From the NCBI GenBank assembly GCA_964391195.1, contig CAYMLG010000019.1, positions 1 to 64,000 of the forward strand: a DNA stretch of 64,000 bases, in the 5' to 3' direction. Below, piece by piece: positions 1 to 8,663 of the stretch. This DNA comes from JAAYXE01 sp964391195 (GTDB taxonomy: Bacteria; Chloroflexota; Anaerolineae; Anaerolineales; UBA4823). The first letter of the stretch is position 1; every line of letters starts with the position of its first letter. The translations under genes were made by a program, and so were the position numbers. Under the pieces are notes generated by a model. That model ran no database searches. It saw only the letters and a list, made by a program, of their open reading frames with translations, and had not been told where the DNA came from.

Positions 1-1133
1 GCGCCGATGGTGACCTGCATCATCTCGAACAGGTTGTGGGCGATGATGGGCATCATCACATTCAGCTCGAGCTGCCCTGCCTGGGCGCCCAGGGACACCG
101 CCAGATCGTTGCCCTGGACGTGGAACATGGCCATGTTCAGCATCTCCGCCATCACCGGATTCACTTTGCCGGGCATAATGCTCGATCCGGGCTGGACGGC
201 CGGCAAGCGCAGTTCGTCCAGGCCGGTAGCGGGACCGGAGGAGAGCAGGCGGATGTCGTTGGCGATACGGGTGAGGGTGATGGCCAGGGTGCGGATCGAG
301 GCGGAGAAGTCGGCCGCGTCGGCCATCGACTGCATGCTCTCGAACAAGTTATCGGAAGTGTAGAGCTCGAGCCCGGTGAGCTCGGACAGGCGCTTCACCA
401 TACGTTGGTGATATTCCGGGTGGGCGTTCAACCCGGTGCCGGTGGCCGTGCCTCCGATGCCGAGGCGGCGCAGCCCCTCGGCCGAGCGGCGGATGCGTTC
501 CATATCGCGTTCGACCGCTCTGGCATAGCCGCTGAATTCCTGGCCCAGGCGGACCGGGACCGCGTCCTGTAAGTGCGTCCGCCCCGACTTGACGATATCA
601 TCGAACTCCTGAGCCTTTTCGTTCAGGGCCTGCGCCAGGCTGCCGACGGTCTCCAGCAGCTCATCCAGGCGCCAGAGCACGCCCAGGCGCAGGGCGGTCG
701 GGATGGTATCGTTGGTCGATTGGGCCATGTTGACGTGATCATTCGGATGGACGATATACTGCCCCGGAGTCCCCCCCAGGATTTGGGTCGCCCGGTTGGC
801 GATGACCTCGTTGGTGTTCATATTGTGGCTGGTGCCGGCGCCGGCCTGAAAGGGATCGACTACGAACTGGTCGTCCCATTTCCCCTGGCGCACTTCCTCG
901 GCAGCCTGGACGATCGCCCGGGCCTTTTCCTCATCCAGCATCCCCAGGTCGCGATGGACCTCGGCGGCGGCCTGTTTGATGGTCGCCATCGCCCAAACAA
1001 AAGCGCGGTAGGGGCGCATCCCGGTAATGGGGAAGTTCTCCACCGCGCGCTGGGTCTGGACTCCGTACAGGGCCTGGGCAGGAACCTTCAGTTCCCCCAG
1101 CGAATCCTTCTCAATGCGATATTCTTGATTCAT
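1..1133 (-). CDS. aspA: Aspartate ammonia-lyase (aspartase), 3' part cut by window edge
   Basis: Catalyses reversible deamination of L-aspartate to fumarate and ammonia in the cytoplasm. The translation starts MNQEYRIEKDSLGELKVPAQ and carries the superfamily landmarks QSTND, GRTHLQDAVP and the signature GSSIMPGKVNPVMAEM. GQLELNVM near the window edge and the N-terminal VEK/IEKDxLGE pattern favour aspartase over class II fumarase, which is the main alternative. About 377 codons are present; the remaining C-terminal part lies outside the window. The ATG at 1133 is preceded by a good Shine-Dalgarno (AAGGAGGG complement at about 1141-1148). It is divergent from hutI, which suggests amino-acid catabolism in this corner. 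Confidence 0.9.
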   Translation of the reverse strand, partial: MNQEYRIEKDSLGELKVPAQALYGVQTQRAVENFPITGMRPYRAFVWAMATIKQAAAEVHRDLGMLDEEKARAIVQAAEEVRQGKWDDQFVVDPFQAGAGTSHNMNTNEVIANRATQILGGTPGQYIVHPNDHVNMAQSTNDTIPTALRLGVLWRLDELLETVGSLAQALNEKAQEFDDIVKSGRTHLQDAVPVRLGQEFSGYARAVERDMERIRRSAEGLRRLGIGGTATGTGLNAHPEYHQRMVKRLSELTGLELYTSDNLFESMQSMADAADFSASIRTLAITLTRIANDIRLLSSGPATGLDELRLPAVQPGSSIMPGKVNPVMAEMLNMAMFHVQGNDLAVSLGAQAGQLELNVMMPIIAHNLFEMMQVTIG

Positions 1134-1349
1134 TTTTTATCCCTCCTTGGATGCTCTCCTTTTGCAGTTATTTTACTCTGAAATCGGCGATCCATCGATC
1201 CATCGCCGGTTGAAGGGACAGCGGAGAGCCCGGCCCCGCTGTATAGGCGGAGGATACCGCCACCAGGATCGAAAACGGGCTGGCCCCGGGGTGAGGCGAG
1301 TATGGAACCGTAATAGGTATCTGGGGAGGGCGGTGGTAAAATTTAGCCG

Positions 1350-2600
1350 ATGCTCATCCACAACGCTTCGCAACTGATCACTCTGGCCGGCGGTCCTCAG
1401 CGTGGCCACGATCTGGGCCGGTTGGAGATCATTCCCGACGGGGCGATCTTGATCGAGGATGGAGTGATCCAGGCGGTGGGGACGAGCAGCGAGCTGCGCG
1501 CAGCTTATCCCGGAAGCCCCACCCTGGACGCCGGCGGCAGGGTGGTGATGCCGGGGTTGATCGACCCGCACACGCATGCGATCTGGGCGGGTGATCAGGC
1601 GAGAGAATTCGAGCTGCGCCTGCAGGGTAGGACAGAGGCGGAACTCCTCGCCGCGGGGGGTGGGATTTTCTCCACCGTCCGCTCCACCTGCAGCGCCTCG
1701 CTGGAGCGGCTGTTGGAGCAGACCCGGCCCCGGCTGTGGAGCATGTTCAGCTATGGGACAACGACGGCCGAGGTGAAAACCGGTTATGGTTTACGCACCG
1801 CGGCCGAGCTCCGCCTGCTGCAGGCCCTGCTGGCGCTGGACGCCGAAGGCCCGCTCGAGTTGGCCATCACCTTTCTGGGCGCTCACGTCGTGCCGCCCCT
1901 ATACCAGGACCGGCCGGATGAGTACACCGAATTGGTGGCGGACACTATGCTGCCCCTGTTGATAGAATGGTGGCCTCACCATGCTCCCTTCCACAACCTC
2001 CCCTTTGTGGATGTGGTCTGCGAGAAGGATGCGTTCACGCTCCAGCAGGCCAGGCTGATCCTGGAAAAGGCCAGGGCGTTGGGCTTCCCGCGTAAAATTC
2101 AGACCGGCGAGCGGGATGACCTGGGTGGCGCCGGGCTGGGCGCTGAGATGGGCGTCATCTCCGCCGATCACCTGGTGCGGGTCTCGCCGGAAGATATCAG
2201 CCGCCTGGGGCAGAGTGACACGGTGGCCGTGGCCCTGCCCTGCACGCCCTTCGGGCTGAACGAACCGGCCTACATGCCGGCAAAACAATTTCTGGATGCC
2301 GGGGGGCTGCTGGCGCTGGCGACGGATCTGAACCCAGGCACGGCCTACTGTGAGAGCATGCAGTTTGTCATCGCTCTGGCCTGCCGTAAACTGGGGCTGA
2401 CCCCTGCTCAGGCCATTGCTGCGGCAACGATCAACGCCGCGGCCGCCATTGGCCAGGCGGACCGGCTGGGTTCCATCGAGCCGGGGAAACAGGCCGATCT
2501 GCTCATCTTGTGCGTTGACGACTACCGCCACCTCGGCTATCGTTTCGGCAGCAACCTGGTGCAAACCGTGGTGAAGAAGGGTCATATCTACCCTGTGTAA
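1350..2600 (+). CDS. hutI: Imidazolonepropionase (histidine degradation)
   Basis: Hydrolyses 4-imidazolone-5-propionate to N-formimino-glutamate, third step of histidine utilisation, cytoplasmic. At 416 residues the length is normal for HutI. The amidohydrolase metal motif DPHTH lies at residues 72-76, followed by FELRLQGRTEAELLAAGGGI and the family-typical EVKTGYGL. A later ATDLNPGTAYCESMQ stretch matches the C-terminal metal-binding side of the barrel. No other hut genes (hutH, hutU, hutG) are adjacent. The neighbouring aspartase on the other strand is a plausible functional partner in amino-acid use. No clear ribosome binding site is seen before the ATG. Confidence 0.93.
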   Translation: MLIHNASQLITLAGGPQRGHDLGRLEIIPDGAILIEDGVIQAVGTSSELRAAYPGSPTLDAGGRVVMPGLIDPHTHAIWAGDQAREFELRLQGRTEAELLAAGGGIFSTVRSTCSASLERLLEQTRPRLWSMFSYGTTTAEVKTGYGLRTAAELRLLQALLALDAEGPLELAITFLGAHVVPPLYQDRPDEYTELVADTMLPLLIEWWPHHAPFHNLPFVDVVCEKDAFTLQQARLILEKARALGFPRKIQTGERDDLGGAGLGAEMGVISADHLVRVSPEDISRLGQSDTVAVALPCTPFGLNEPAYMPAKQFLDAGGLLALATDLNPGTAYCESMQFVIALACRKLGLTPAQAIAAATINAAAAIGQADRLGSIEPGKQADLLILCVDDYRHLGYRFGSNLVQTVVKKGHIYPV

Positions 2601-2630
2601 CCGGCGGTTTCCGCCATTTCAGGTGATTTC

Positions 2631-2843
2631 ATGAGTTCCGAGACTTTCGCCGGCCTGCAAAATCTCCTCTTACAAACCCCTGAAGACCAGTGGATCCAGT
2701 ATGGATTGATTTTGCTGGTGATCGTGATCGCCTGGGTCGTGCTGCGCTTCGTCCTGCGCCTGGCGATGCGAGTGTTCGCCCTGGGCTGCGGGCTGATCCT
2801 CTTCCTGGGACTGGCATTCTTCCTGTTCCAATATCTTAACTGA
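2631..2843 (+). CDS. Small two-helix membrane protein, unknown function
   Basis: A 70-residue protein with two hydrophobic segments at about residues 23-42 and 49-67, the rest being a short polar N-terminus. It starts 30 bp after hutI and reads on the same strand, so it may be cotranscribed. Composition (valine/leucine/isoleucine runs flanked by arginines) is that of a real membrane peptide rather than a chance frame, but I recognise no family. A long opposite-strand frame covers it but has no protein-like character. Confidence 0.6.
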   Translation: MSSETFAGLQNLLLQTPEDQWIQYGLILLVIVIAWVVLRFVLRLAMRVFALGCGLILFLGLAFFLFQYLN

Positions 2844-2929
2844 GCAGGATACGAAGGTGAACGAGGGACAGGCGATGCGCTCTTCTCGCTCACCGAAAAA
2901 AAATTAAAAGGACGTCTTTCGTATAACTT

Positions 2930-3574
2930 ATGGCTATCGATGTAGAAACAGCAAGAAGCTGGTATCCGGACGATGACCCGGTCCACGGTTTCGATCATGT
3001 ATTGCGGGTCTACAAAATTGCCGAGAAGCTTGCCCTGGCAGAGGGCGCCGACCTGGAGATCGTGCGGGCGGCGGCCCTGCTTCACGATGCGCAGGGCAGC
3101 GCCACCATCGGCGGAGACGAAGGCCGGGTGGACCACCACCAGGCTTCGGCGGACTTCGCCGGAAAGATCCTGGCTGCTGAAGGCTGGCCGGAGGAGCGGA
3201 TTGCGGCCGTGCAGCACTGCATCCGCGCCCATCGCTTCCGTGACGACTCGGAGCAGCCGCAAACGCTGGAAGCCAGGGTGATCTTTGACGCCGATAAGCT
3301 GGACGTGATCGGGGCTACCGGTGTGGTGCGGACGATCGCCTTCGATGTCGTCACTCAGCAGCCGGTGTATGCCGAGCCTTCCGCCCAATACATCGCCACC
3401 GGCATAAAAGAGGCGGGCGAAGGCCACAGCTCGGTGCACGAGTACTTCTTCAAGCTCAGGAAGATCAAGGATCGCCTGTACACGCCCAGCGGGAAAGCCC
3501 TGGCCGAGGGGCGCCACCAATTCATGGTCGCTTTTTTCGACCAGTTGCAAGCGGAGATGCGCGGCGAACGCTAG
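2930..3574 (+). CDS. HD-domain metal-dependent phosphohydrolase
   Basis: A 214-residue compact HD-superfamily protein. Metal-binding residues are visible as HGFDH (19-23), the HD doublet in ALLHDAQG (52-53) and HHQASADFA followed by HCIRAHRFRD, then DADKLDVIG. This is the pattern of small YedJ-like HD hydrolases acting on nucleotides or other phosphates; the substrate cannot be predicted from sequence. The start lies 28 bp after an AAAAGGA stretch, so initiation is not well defined. Following genes on the same strand encode a response regulator and an inositol-phosphatase family protein. Confidence 0.8.
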   Translation: MAIDVETARSWYPDDDPVHGFDHVLRVYKIAEKLALAEGADLEIVRAAALLHDAQGSATIGGDEGRVDHHQASADFAGKILAAEGWPEERIAAVQHCIRAHRFRDDSEQPQTLEARVIFDADKLDVIGATGVVRTIAFDVVTQQPVYAEPSAQYIATGIKEAGEGHSSVHEYFFKLRKIKDRLYTPSGKALAEGRHQFMVAFFDQLQAEMRGER

Positions 3575-3656
3575 AATCCGGTTGCAGAGCGTTTTCGGGG
3601 CGCTGTGAATGGGCCCCCGGGTACCAGGCATCCACCCCACTTACACTGAGGTTTCA

Positions 3657-4283
3657 ATGAACGTTCCTTATGGTCCCCTGCTTGTCGTCGAGGATATGCC
3701 CCATATCCGTGAACTACTGGAGGTTACCCTGCGATTCAAGGGGTATCCGGTCATCACTGCTACCAACGGGCAGGAGGCGCTGGAGCAGGTGGCGAAAGCC
3801 CATCCGGCGCTGATTATCACCGACATCCTTATGCCCAAGCTCGACGGGTTTGCGCTGGTCCAAAAACTGCGTACCGATCCAAAGACCAACCGTATCCCGA
3901 TCATCTTCCTGTCCGCCACTTACGTCACCCCGGAGGATAAGGCGTTTGCCCTGAGCCTGGGGGCGGTGCGCTTCCTGGAGAAGCCGGTGGACACGGAAGA
4001 ATTCCTGCTGACCATCGCCGAGGTGCTGACGATGGGGACGGTAACCATCCCGCCGCCGCTGGGGGAGAATGAGTTCAATCGCGGATATCGCGAGCGCCTG
4101 GAGAGCAAGCTGAGCCATAAGAACATTCAAATCGCCAGGATCGAGCGGCTGCTGGAAAACCTGCCCGCCGAGCAGAAAGCCTCTTTCCAGGCCCTGCTCG
4201 AAGAAGCCTTACGCCAGCGGGTAGAGATTCAACGTGAGCTAAATGAGCTCTATCGTCTGATGGATGCACACAAGAAAGGCTGA
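3657..4283 (+). CDS. Response regulator, receiver domain with C-terminal helical tail
   Basis: Receiver domain at about residues 7-125 with acidic pocket ED (12-13), phospho-acceptor Asp56 in IITDILMPKLDGF and the conserved lysine in FLEKPVD. The remaining 80 residues are charged and helical (likely coiled coil) with no DNA-binding or enzymatic domain, so output is probably protein-protein. I use the ATG at 3657; an upstream in-frame ATG at 3609 would add 16 residues unlike any receiver N-terminus. The stop lies one base before the ATG of the next gene, implying translational coupling to the phosphatase. No histidine kinase is adjacent. Confidence 0.85.
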   Translation: MNVPYGPLLVVEDMPHIRELLEVTLRFKGYPVITATNGQEALEQVAKAHPALIITDILMPKLDGFALVQKLRTDPKTNRIPIIFLSATYVTPEDKAFALSLGAVRFLEKPVDTEEFLLTIAEVLTMGTVTIPPPLGENEFNRGYRERLESKLSHKNIQIARIERLLENLPAEQKASFQALLEEALRQRVEIQRELNELYRLMDAHKKG

Positions 4284-4284
4284 A

Positions 4285-5076
4285 ATGGTGAGACCACTAC
4301 GAAAGGATATTGAACTGCTGGCGCGCCAGGCTGGTGAAATATTGCGCCTCGGATACCGGCGCCGGCCCGGTTATGGAGAAGCCCCCGAGATCCGTTATAA
4401 AGGGGTGATCGATCTGGTGACCGAATTCGACAACCGCTCAGAAGAATTCCTGCTGGGTGAAATCCGCCGGCGTTTTCCGGATCATAGGATTATCGGTGAA
4501 GAGAGCGGGGATCACGGTGGGGAGGAGGACTGCGTCTGGCTGGTCGATCCCCTGGATGGGACGGTGAACTTCGCCCACGGGATCCCCATCTTCTCGGTAT
4601 CTCTGGCTTATGTCGAAAAAGGGGCCATCGAACTGGGTGTGGTTTACGATCCGATGCGCGATGAGTGTTTCAGCGCCGAGCGCGGCCGGGGCGCCTGGTT
4701 GAACGATGACCCCATCCGGGTGTCCAGCACGGAGGATCTGGGACACGCCTTGCTGGTCACCGGCTTCCCTTACGATATCCGCACCAATCCTCGCAATAAC
4801 CTGGACAACTACGCGCGCCTGTCCCTGCTCAGCCAGGGGGTGAGGCGGTTGGGATCGGCGGCGCTGGACCTGGCATATGTCGCCTGCGGGCGGTTCGATG
4901 GGTTTTGGGAGCTCAGCCTGAATGCCTGGGACCTGGCCGCCGGAGGGCTGATCGCGCTGGAGGCTGGAGCGCGGGTGACGAACATGCAAGGGGATGAGAA
5001 CTTCCTCACCCCACCCCCCTCGATTGTGGCCGCTAACCCGGCCCTGCACTCCAGCCTGCTGGAAGCCTTGCAATAA
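4285..5076 (+). CDS. suhB: Inositol monophosphatase family protein
   Basis: Mg-dependent sugar/inositol phosphatase of 263 residues. Signature motifs are GEESG (about 71-75), DPLDGTVNFAHGIP (about 88-101) and WDLAAGGLIALEAGARV near the C-terminus, which supply the metal and substrate ligands. I chose ATG 4285 because AAAGG precedes it at proper spacing and it directly follows the response-regulator stop; an ATG at 4264 would overlap that gene by 20 bp. The exact substrate (inositol-1-phosphate, histidinol phosphate or another) cannot be decided from sequence. Confidence 0.9.
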   Translation: MVRPLRKDIELLARQAGEILRLGYRRRPGYGEAPEIRYKGVIDLVTEFDNRSEEFLLGEIRRRFPDHRIIGEESGDHGGEEDCVWLVDPLDGTVNFAHGIPIFSVSLAYVEKGAIELGVVYDPMRDECFSAERGRGAWLNDDPIRVSSTEDLGHALLVTGFPYDIRTNPRNNLDNYARLSLLSQGVRRLGSAALDLAYVACGRFDGFWELSLNAWDLAAGGLIALEAGARVTNMQGDENFLTPPPSIVAANPALHSSLLEALQ

Positions 5077-5100
5077 ACGCCTCACCCCGGGCGCAAGATA

Positions 5101-5150
5101 GAGATTAGGAAGATGGACGGGCTGCGCAGCCCGTCCATCTTCCTAATCTC
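5101..5150. terminator. 50-bp perfect palindrome, probable bidirectional terminator
   Basis: Two 25-base arms (GAGATTAGGAAGATGGACGG then GCTGC) are exactly complementary with no loop base between them. It lies between the convergent suhB-like and surE genes. Core GGGCTGCGCAGCCC is shared with the next palindrome. Confidence 0.65.
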
Positions 5151-5182
5151 ATTACCGTCAAAGCCTGGCTTTCTCAAGAATC

Positions 5183-5234
5183 AGGATTTTGTGGATTGAG
5201 CGGGCTATGCAGCCCGCTCAATCCACAAAATCCT
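5183..5234. terminator. 52-bp palindrome, probable bidirectional terminator
   Basis: Arms of 24 bases beginning AGGATTTTGTGGATTGAGCG are perfectly complementary around the tetraloop ATGC. The + strand continues into CTCATTTTTTAA, giving a U-tract. The hairpin sits 33 bp after the preceding palindrome and has a near-identical GGGCT..AGCCC apex. Confidence 0.7.
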
Positions 5235-5324
5235 CATTTTTTAAAACCTGGTTTACGACTTTGACACGCCAAAGACGACAAGCCATAGGCCGCCCGGCCT
5301 GTTTTAACCGGACAATACTGGTGG

Positions 5325-6134
5325 TCAGGACTGTTTCCGCAAAGAGCGGTCGAAATCCTTCAAGTCGATGCGGGAGGTCATATCCAGACTGAGGGGGGTG
5401 ACCGACACCACCCGCTTCACCCGCAGCGCGTACACGTCGGTATCCTGGTCGTCCTGAGCCGGGTCGCCGCTAAGCTGATAGCCCACCCGGGCGGGGATTT
5501 CCCAAGAGGCGCGCTTCGGGGCGGTCGGCACGTAGTAAGGACGGCGGGAGAGACGGGTGATCTCCCAGGGGGTGTCGCGGCTGGCATCGGAGGGAATATC
5601 CACTTTCAAGACGTGCACATCCGGGGGCAGACGCTGTTCGAGCAGAAGCCTGGCGAAGTAGGCGGTGAAGTGAGCGGCAGCCGAGAAATCGATCTCTTCA
5701 GAGTAAGATAGGTGGTCCTCGGGATCTGTCTCCAGGGAGACAGCCAGGGCCGGGAAGCCCATCGAGGCGGCTTCGAGGGCGGCCCCGACCGTCCCAGAGG
5801 CGGTGATGCCCGTCCCCAGATTTTCTCCATAGTTGATCCCCGACACAACCAGCGCCGGGCGCTCGTCCATGATCTCCAGCACAGCGTGCAGCACTACCTG
5901 GGCCGGGGTGCCCCCTACGGCGTACACCTGCCAGGACTTGCCGTTAATACCCAGTTCCTGGGCCTCGATCAGCCCATCGGTCGTGACCGGCAGGCTGCGG
6001 CCGGCCCCGGAAAACTGGTCTCGGGGAGCAGCGACGTGCACGTACCCCAGAGCAGAAAGCGTCCCGGCCGCAGCCCACAGGCCGGGGGATTGAATGCCAT
6101 CATCATTGGTCAGCAGTATTGGTAGCTTCTCCAT
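5325..6134 (-). CDS. surE: 5'/3'-nucleotidase SurE
   Basis: Nucleoside monophosphate phosphatase of 269 residues. The hallmark N-terminus ILLTNDDGIQSPGL holds the metal-binding NDDG (10-13). The motifs AAPRDQFSGAGRSLP and SGINYGENLGTGITASGTVGAA also fit the family. The C-terminal region includes a typical DVYALRVKRVVSVTPL strand. It is transcribed alone, convergent with suhB-like and divergent from no gene; its upstream region carries an inverted repeat that may control it. Confidence 0.93.
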   Translation of the reverse strand: MEKLPILLTNDDGIQSPGLWAAAGTLSALGYVHVAAPRDQFSGAGRSLPVTTDGLIEAQELGINGKSWQVYAVGGTPAQVVLHAVLEIMDERPALVVSGINYGENLGTGITASGTVGAALEAASMGFPALAVSLETDPEDHLSYSEEIDFSAAAHFTAYFARLLLEQRLPPDVHVLKVDIPSDASRDTPWEITRLSRRPYYVPTAPKRASWEIPARVGYQLSGDPAQDDQDTDVYALRVKRVVSVTPLSLDMTSRIDLKDFDRSLRKQS

Positions 6135-6154
6135 AGCTCTAATTTTACACCTTG

Positions 6155-6195
6155 TATGGTAGGGATTTCCCTACCATAGGGGCAGGGATTTCCCT
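6155..6195. promoter_or_regulatory. Palindrome plus second half-copy upstream of surE
   Basis: A perfect inverted repeat occupies 6155-6178 (11-base arms TATGGTAGGGA around TT). Its core AGGGATTTCCCT (6161-6172) recurs at 6184-6195, 23 bp further on, roughly two helical turns. Position 21-61 bp before the surE ATG suggests a repressor operator or 5'-UTR hairpin. Confidence 0.4.
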
Positions 6196-6305
6196 AGTTG
6201 TGAAAAATAAACAAAACTAGTAAATTTAACAGCGGATAGACACCTTGCAGGGGGACCTGAGATAGGTGGATAGGGGTTTCAGGGGGTTAGAAAACCTTGT
6301 GGGCG

Positions 6306-6351
6306 CCCGGGTGTGCGGCTGTCGTCGGTGAGGGACAGTCTCGCACCCGGG
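6306..6351. terminator. Hairpin 3' of the ZIP transporter gene
   Basis: Outer arms CCCGGGTG (6306-6313) and CACCCGGG (6344-6351) enclose an inner CTGTC/GACAG pairing. It lies 34 bp beyond the stop of the minus-strand metal transporter and may end its transcript; no strong U-tract follows. Confidence 0.4.
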
Positions 6352-6384
6352 ATGTTTTAACGGACTGTTACAGATATCCCACCA

Positions 6385-7194
6385 TTATCCCAAGCCTACG
6401 TCCAAGGTCATCATAACAGCAAAACCAATCATGGCGCCGAGGGTCGCCAGGTCTGTATTCCCGCCCCGTTGCGCCTCGGGGACCAGGTCTTCGACCACGA
6501 CGAAAATCATGGCGCCGGCAGCGAAGGCCAGAGCGTAGGGGAGGATGGAGCGCGCCAGGATGACGGTGGCGGCGCCGATCACCCCGGCGATGGGTTCAAC
6601 AATGCCGGATAGCTGCCCATACCAGAAACTTTTGAGGCGCGACATGCCCGCATGGCGGAGCGGCATGGAAACCGCGACCGCTTCGGGGAAGTTCTGGATT
6701 CCGATCCCAAGCGCCAGAGCGACGGCCCCCGCCAGCGATCCAAACTCCATACCGTTGGCGACCGCGCCAAAGGCCACGCCCACCGCCAGGCCTTCGGGGA
6801 TATTGTGCAAGGTGATGGCGAGCACCAGGAGGGTGGTGCGCTGCCAGGTGGTTTTGACCCCCTCTCGCTCGCTGAAGCGAGCGCCCGGATGCAGGTGAGG
6901 GAGGATTTTGTCGATGCCACGCAGGAAGGCGCCGCCCAACAAGAAGCCGATCACTGCCGGCACATAGGCGGGGAGGGGTCCATCCTCCGCCATTTCGATC
7001 GCCGGGGCCAGGAGGGACCAGTAGCTGGCAGCGATCATCACCCCAGCCGCAAAACCGAGCATCCAATCCAACAGCTTGCGATTCAGTTCTTTACCGAAAA
7101 AGACCACCGTGGCGCCCAGAGCGGTCATCCCCCAGGTAAAAGTGGTGCCAATCAGGGCTTGAAGTATCGGGTTCAGGTTAGAAATCCACTCCAT
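6385..7194 (-). CDS. ZIP family divalent metal transporter (ZupT/GufA-like)
   Basis: Inner-membrane uptake permease for zinc or other divalent cations, 269 residues with about eight hydrophobic segments. The metal-site helices are clear: HNIPEGLAVGVAFGA (TM4) and IQNFPEAVAVSMPLRHAG (TM5), the GufA-type pattern. A C-terminal VVVEDLVPEAQRGG stretch is also typical. A short histidine-containing loop (LPHLHPGARF) precedes TM4. Ion specificity is not decided by sequence. It ends 19 bp before the SIS gene on the same strand (that gene is upstream), so the two may share a transcript. Confidence 0.9.
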   Translation of the reverse strand: MEWISNLNPILQALIGTTFTWGMTALGATVVFFGKELNRKLLDWMLGFAAGVMIAASYWSLLAPAIEMAEDGPLPAYVPAVIGFLLGGAFLRGIDKILPHLHPGARFSEREGVKTTWQRTTLLVLAITLHNIPEGLAVGVAFGAVANGMEFGSLAGAVALALGIGIQNFPEAVAVSMPLRHAGMSRLKSFWYGQLSGIVEPIAGVIGAATVILARSILPYALAFAAGAMIFVVVEDLVPEAQRGGNTDLATLGAMIGFAVMMTLDVGLG

Positions 7195-7213
7195 GTCAGC
7201 TCTTAATCACCAA

Positions 7214-8251
7214 TCACCAGGTCTCGGTTACTTTTCGTATCCCTTCGGGCTCATCCGGGTTCATCCCTCTGGCCAGGGCTAAGTGCAGGCTGAAAAGCTG
7301 GCCGGGCAGGACGGCGATGAGCGGAGAAAGCCATTCGGGCACCCCCGCGGGCAGGCACATGCTCAGGTTGGCCCGCTCGAGCAGGTCGTCGCGATCGCTG
7401 ATCACCAGCATCTCGGCCTTGAGTTGGTCCAGCCGGTGCTTCAAGGTGTGCATATCCTCCAACACCGCGCCGCTCGGCGCAACGATCATCACCGGGAAGC
7501 CAGGCCGTACCATGGCAATCGGTCCGTGGAGAAAATCCGCAGAAGAATAGGGCTCGGCGACTGTGCCGGTCAGTTCCTTCATTTTGAGCGATATTTCAAA
7601 GGCAGTCGCATAATTAAAACCGCGACCAATCACCACGCAGCGGTCCATGTAGCGGTAGCGCTCCACCCGCCCGGCGACCGGAGCGAACGCTTCCAGGGTA
7701 CCCTCCATGTGCTCGGGCAGGCGATTGAGCTGGTCGTAACGCTCCTGGCCGGGGTCCAGGTGGTAGGAGAGCAGAGCCAGGGAGAGCAGTGAAGCGGTGT
7801 AGGTTTTTGTGGCGGCTACGGCCCGCTCGCTCCCTGTCTGCAGCGAGATGACGTGATCCGCAGCCTGGGCCAGGGGCGAGGCGGGATCGTTGGTGATCAC
7901 CAGCGTTGGCTGGCCCTGGCGCCGCCCCTCTTCGATCACCGAAACGATATCCGGCGAGCGACCGGACTGGGAGATGCCGATCACGAGCGAACCTGCCATG
8001 GACGGCGGGGTCTGGTATGCGGTAAACAGGGACGGGGCCGCCAGGGCGATGGGCAGCCGGTTGTGCGAGCCCAGCAGGTACTTGGCATAGCGGGCCGCGT
8101 TGTCGGAGGTGCCCCGCGCGGCGATGGTGATGTAATTGAAGCGACCTTTCAGTCCGGCAGCAATGGCGGCAACTTTCTCGCTTTCCGTATCCAACAGGCG
8201 CCTGACGATTGAGGGTTGTTCTGAGATTTCCTGTTCCAGTATTGAGCTCAT
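7214..8251 (-). CDS. SIS-domain sugar isomerase (GlmS isomerase-like)
   Basis: 345-residue protein with two SIS domains and no glutaminase domain, resembling the isomerase half of GlmS or the AgaS/FrlB-type deglycase family. Visible motifs: RGTSDNAARYAKYLL, the phosphosugar-binding SQSGRSPDIV, TNDPASPLA and, in the second domain, GRGFNYATAFEISLKMKELTG with SSADFLHGP. Start chosen at 8251 because AAGAGG lies just upstream; an in-frame start at 8401 would add 50 residues lacking similarity. Substrate unknown. The promoter region is shared with a divergent small gene. Confidence 0.85.
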   Translation of the reverse strand: MSSILEQEISEQPSIVRRLLDTESEKVAAIAAGLKGRFNYITIAARGTSDNAARYAKYLLGSHNRLPIALAAPSLFTAYQTPPSMAGSLVIGISQSGRSPDIVSVIEEGRRQGQPTLVITNDPASPLAQAADHVISLQTGSERAVAATKTYTASLLSLALLSYHLDPGQERYDQLNRLPEHMEGTLEAFAPVAGRVERYRYMDRCVVIGRGFNYATAFEISLKMKELTGTVAEPYSSADFLHGPIAMVRPGFPVMIVAPSGAVLEDMHTLKHRLDQLKAEMLVISDRDDLLERANLSMCLPAGVPEWLSPLIAVLPGQLFSLHLALARGMNPDEPEGIRKVTETW

Positions 8252-8459
8252 AGTGCATCCTCTTCCCGGCTGCCAGGATACCAGCCTCAGGCAGCCTTTT
8301 CCGTTGTGCGTGATTTCACTTATTCTAACTGGAATCCCCCAGGGGTTTAATGCCAATCTACCCCTAAAACCCAACCAATGGGGGATGGTGGAGAAACACA
8401 TTCTGTGCTAATTTAAGCATCGTTAGCATAACCCCATTTATAACTAGAAGGAGGTAGTG

Positions 8460-8663
8460 ATGGAAGTCCCCCCCCAACTCATCCGGCCCAGCACCCTCGA
8501 AGTCGGTAAAGAATATCTGCTGATGTCCGGCCGTGATGCAGCGAAGAACCCCGTACTCATTCCGGTGAAGTTCGCCGGATACGATCCCTGCCCAGCATTC
8601 ATTATTGTTCAGAATGAGTTGGGGCGGGTGCGCTGCGCCCGGGATGATCTGTTTCAAAAGTGA
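8460..8663 (+). CDS. 67-residue conserved-looking small protein
   Basis: Begins with MEVPPQLIRPSTLEVGKEYL and continues as a beta-rich soluble domain ending RCARDDLFQK. A strong AAGGAGG (8448-8454) stands five bases before the ATG, the best ribosome binding site in the neighbourhood, so the gene is probably real despite its length. Its last 62 bp overlap the 3' end of the opposite-strand Nudix gene. No family recognised; the tone is that of a small SH3-like or regulatory protein. Confidence 0.6.
   Translation: MEVPPQLIRPSTLEVGKEYLLMSGRDAAKNPVLIPVKFAGYDPCPAFIIVQNELGRVRCARDDLFQK

Noticed and set aside
1147..1377. Small + strand frame between aspA and hutI
   Set aside because: Overlaps the hutI start and has Arg-rich composition; no ribosome binding site.
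2588..3640. A 350-codon minus-strand frame across the small membrane gene and HD gene
   Set aside because: Covers two well-supported + strand genes; its translation has no recognisable domain.
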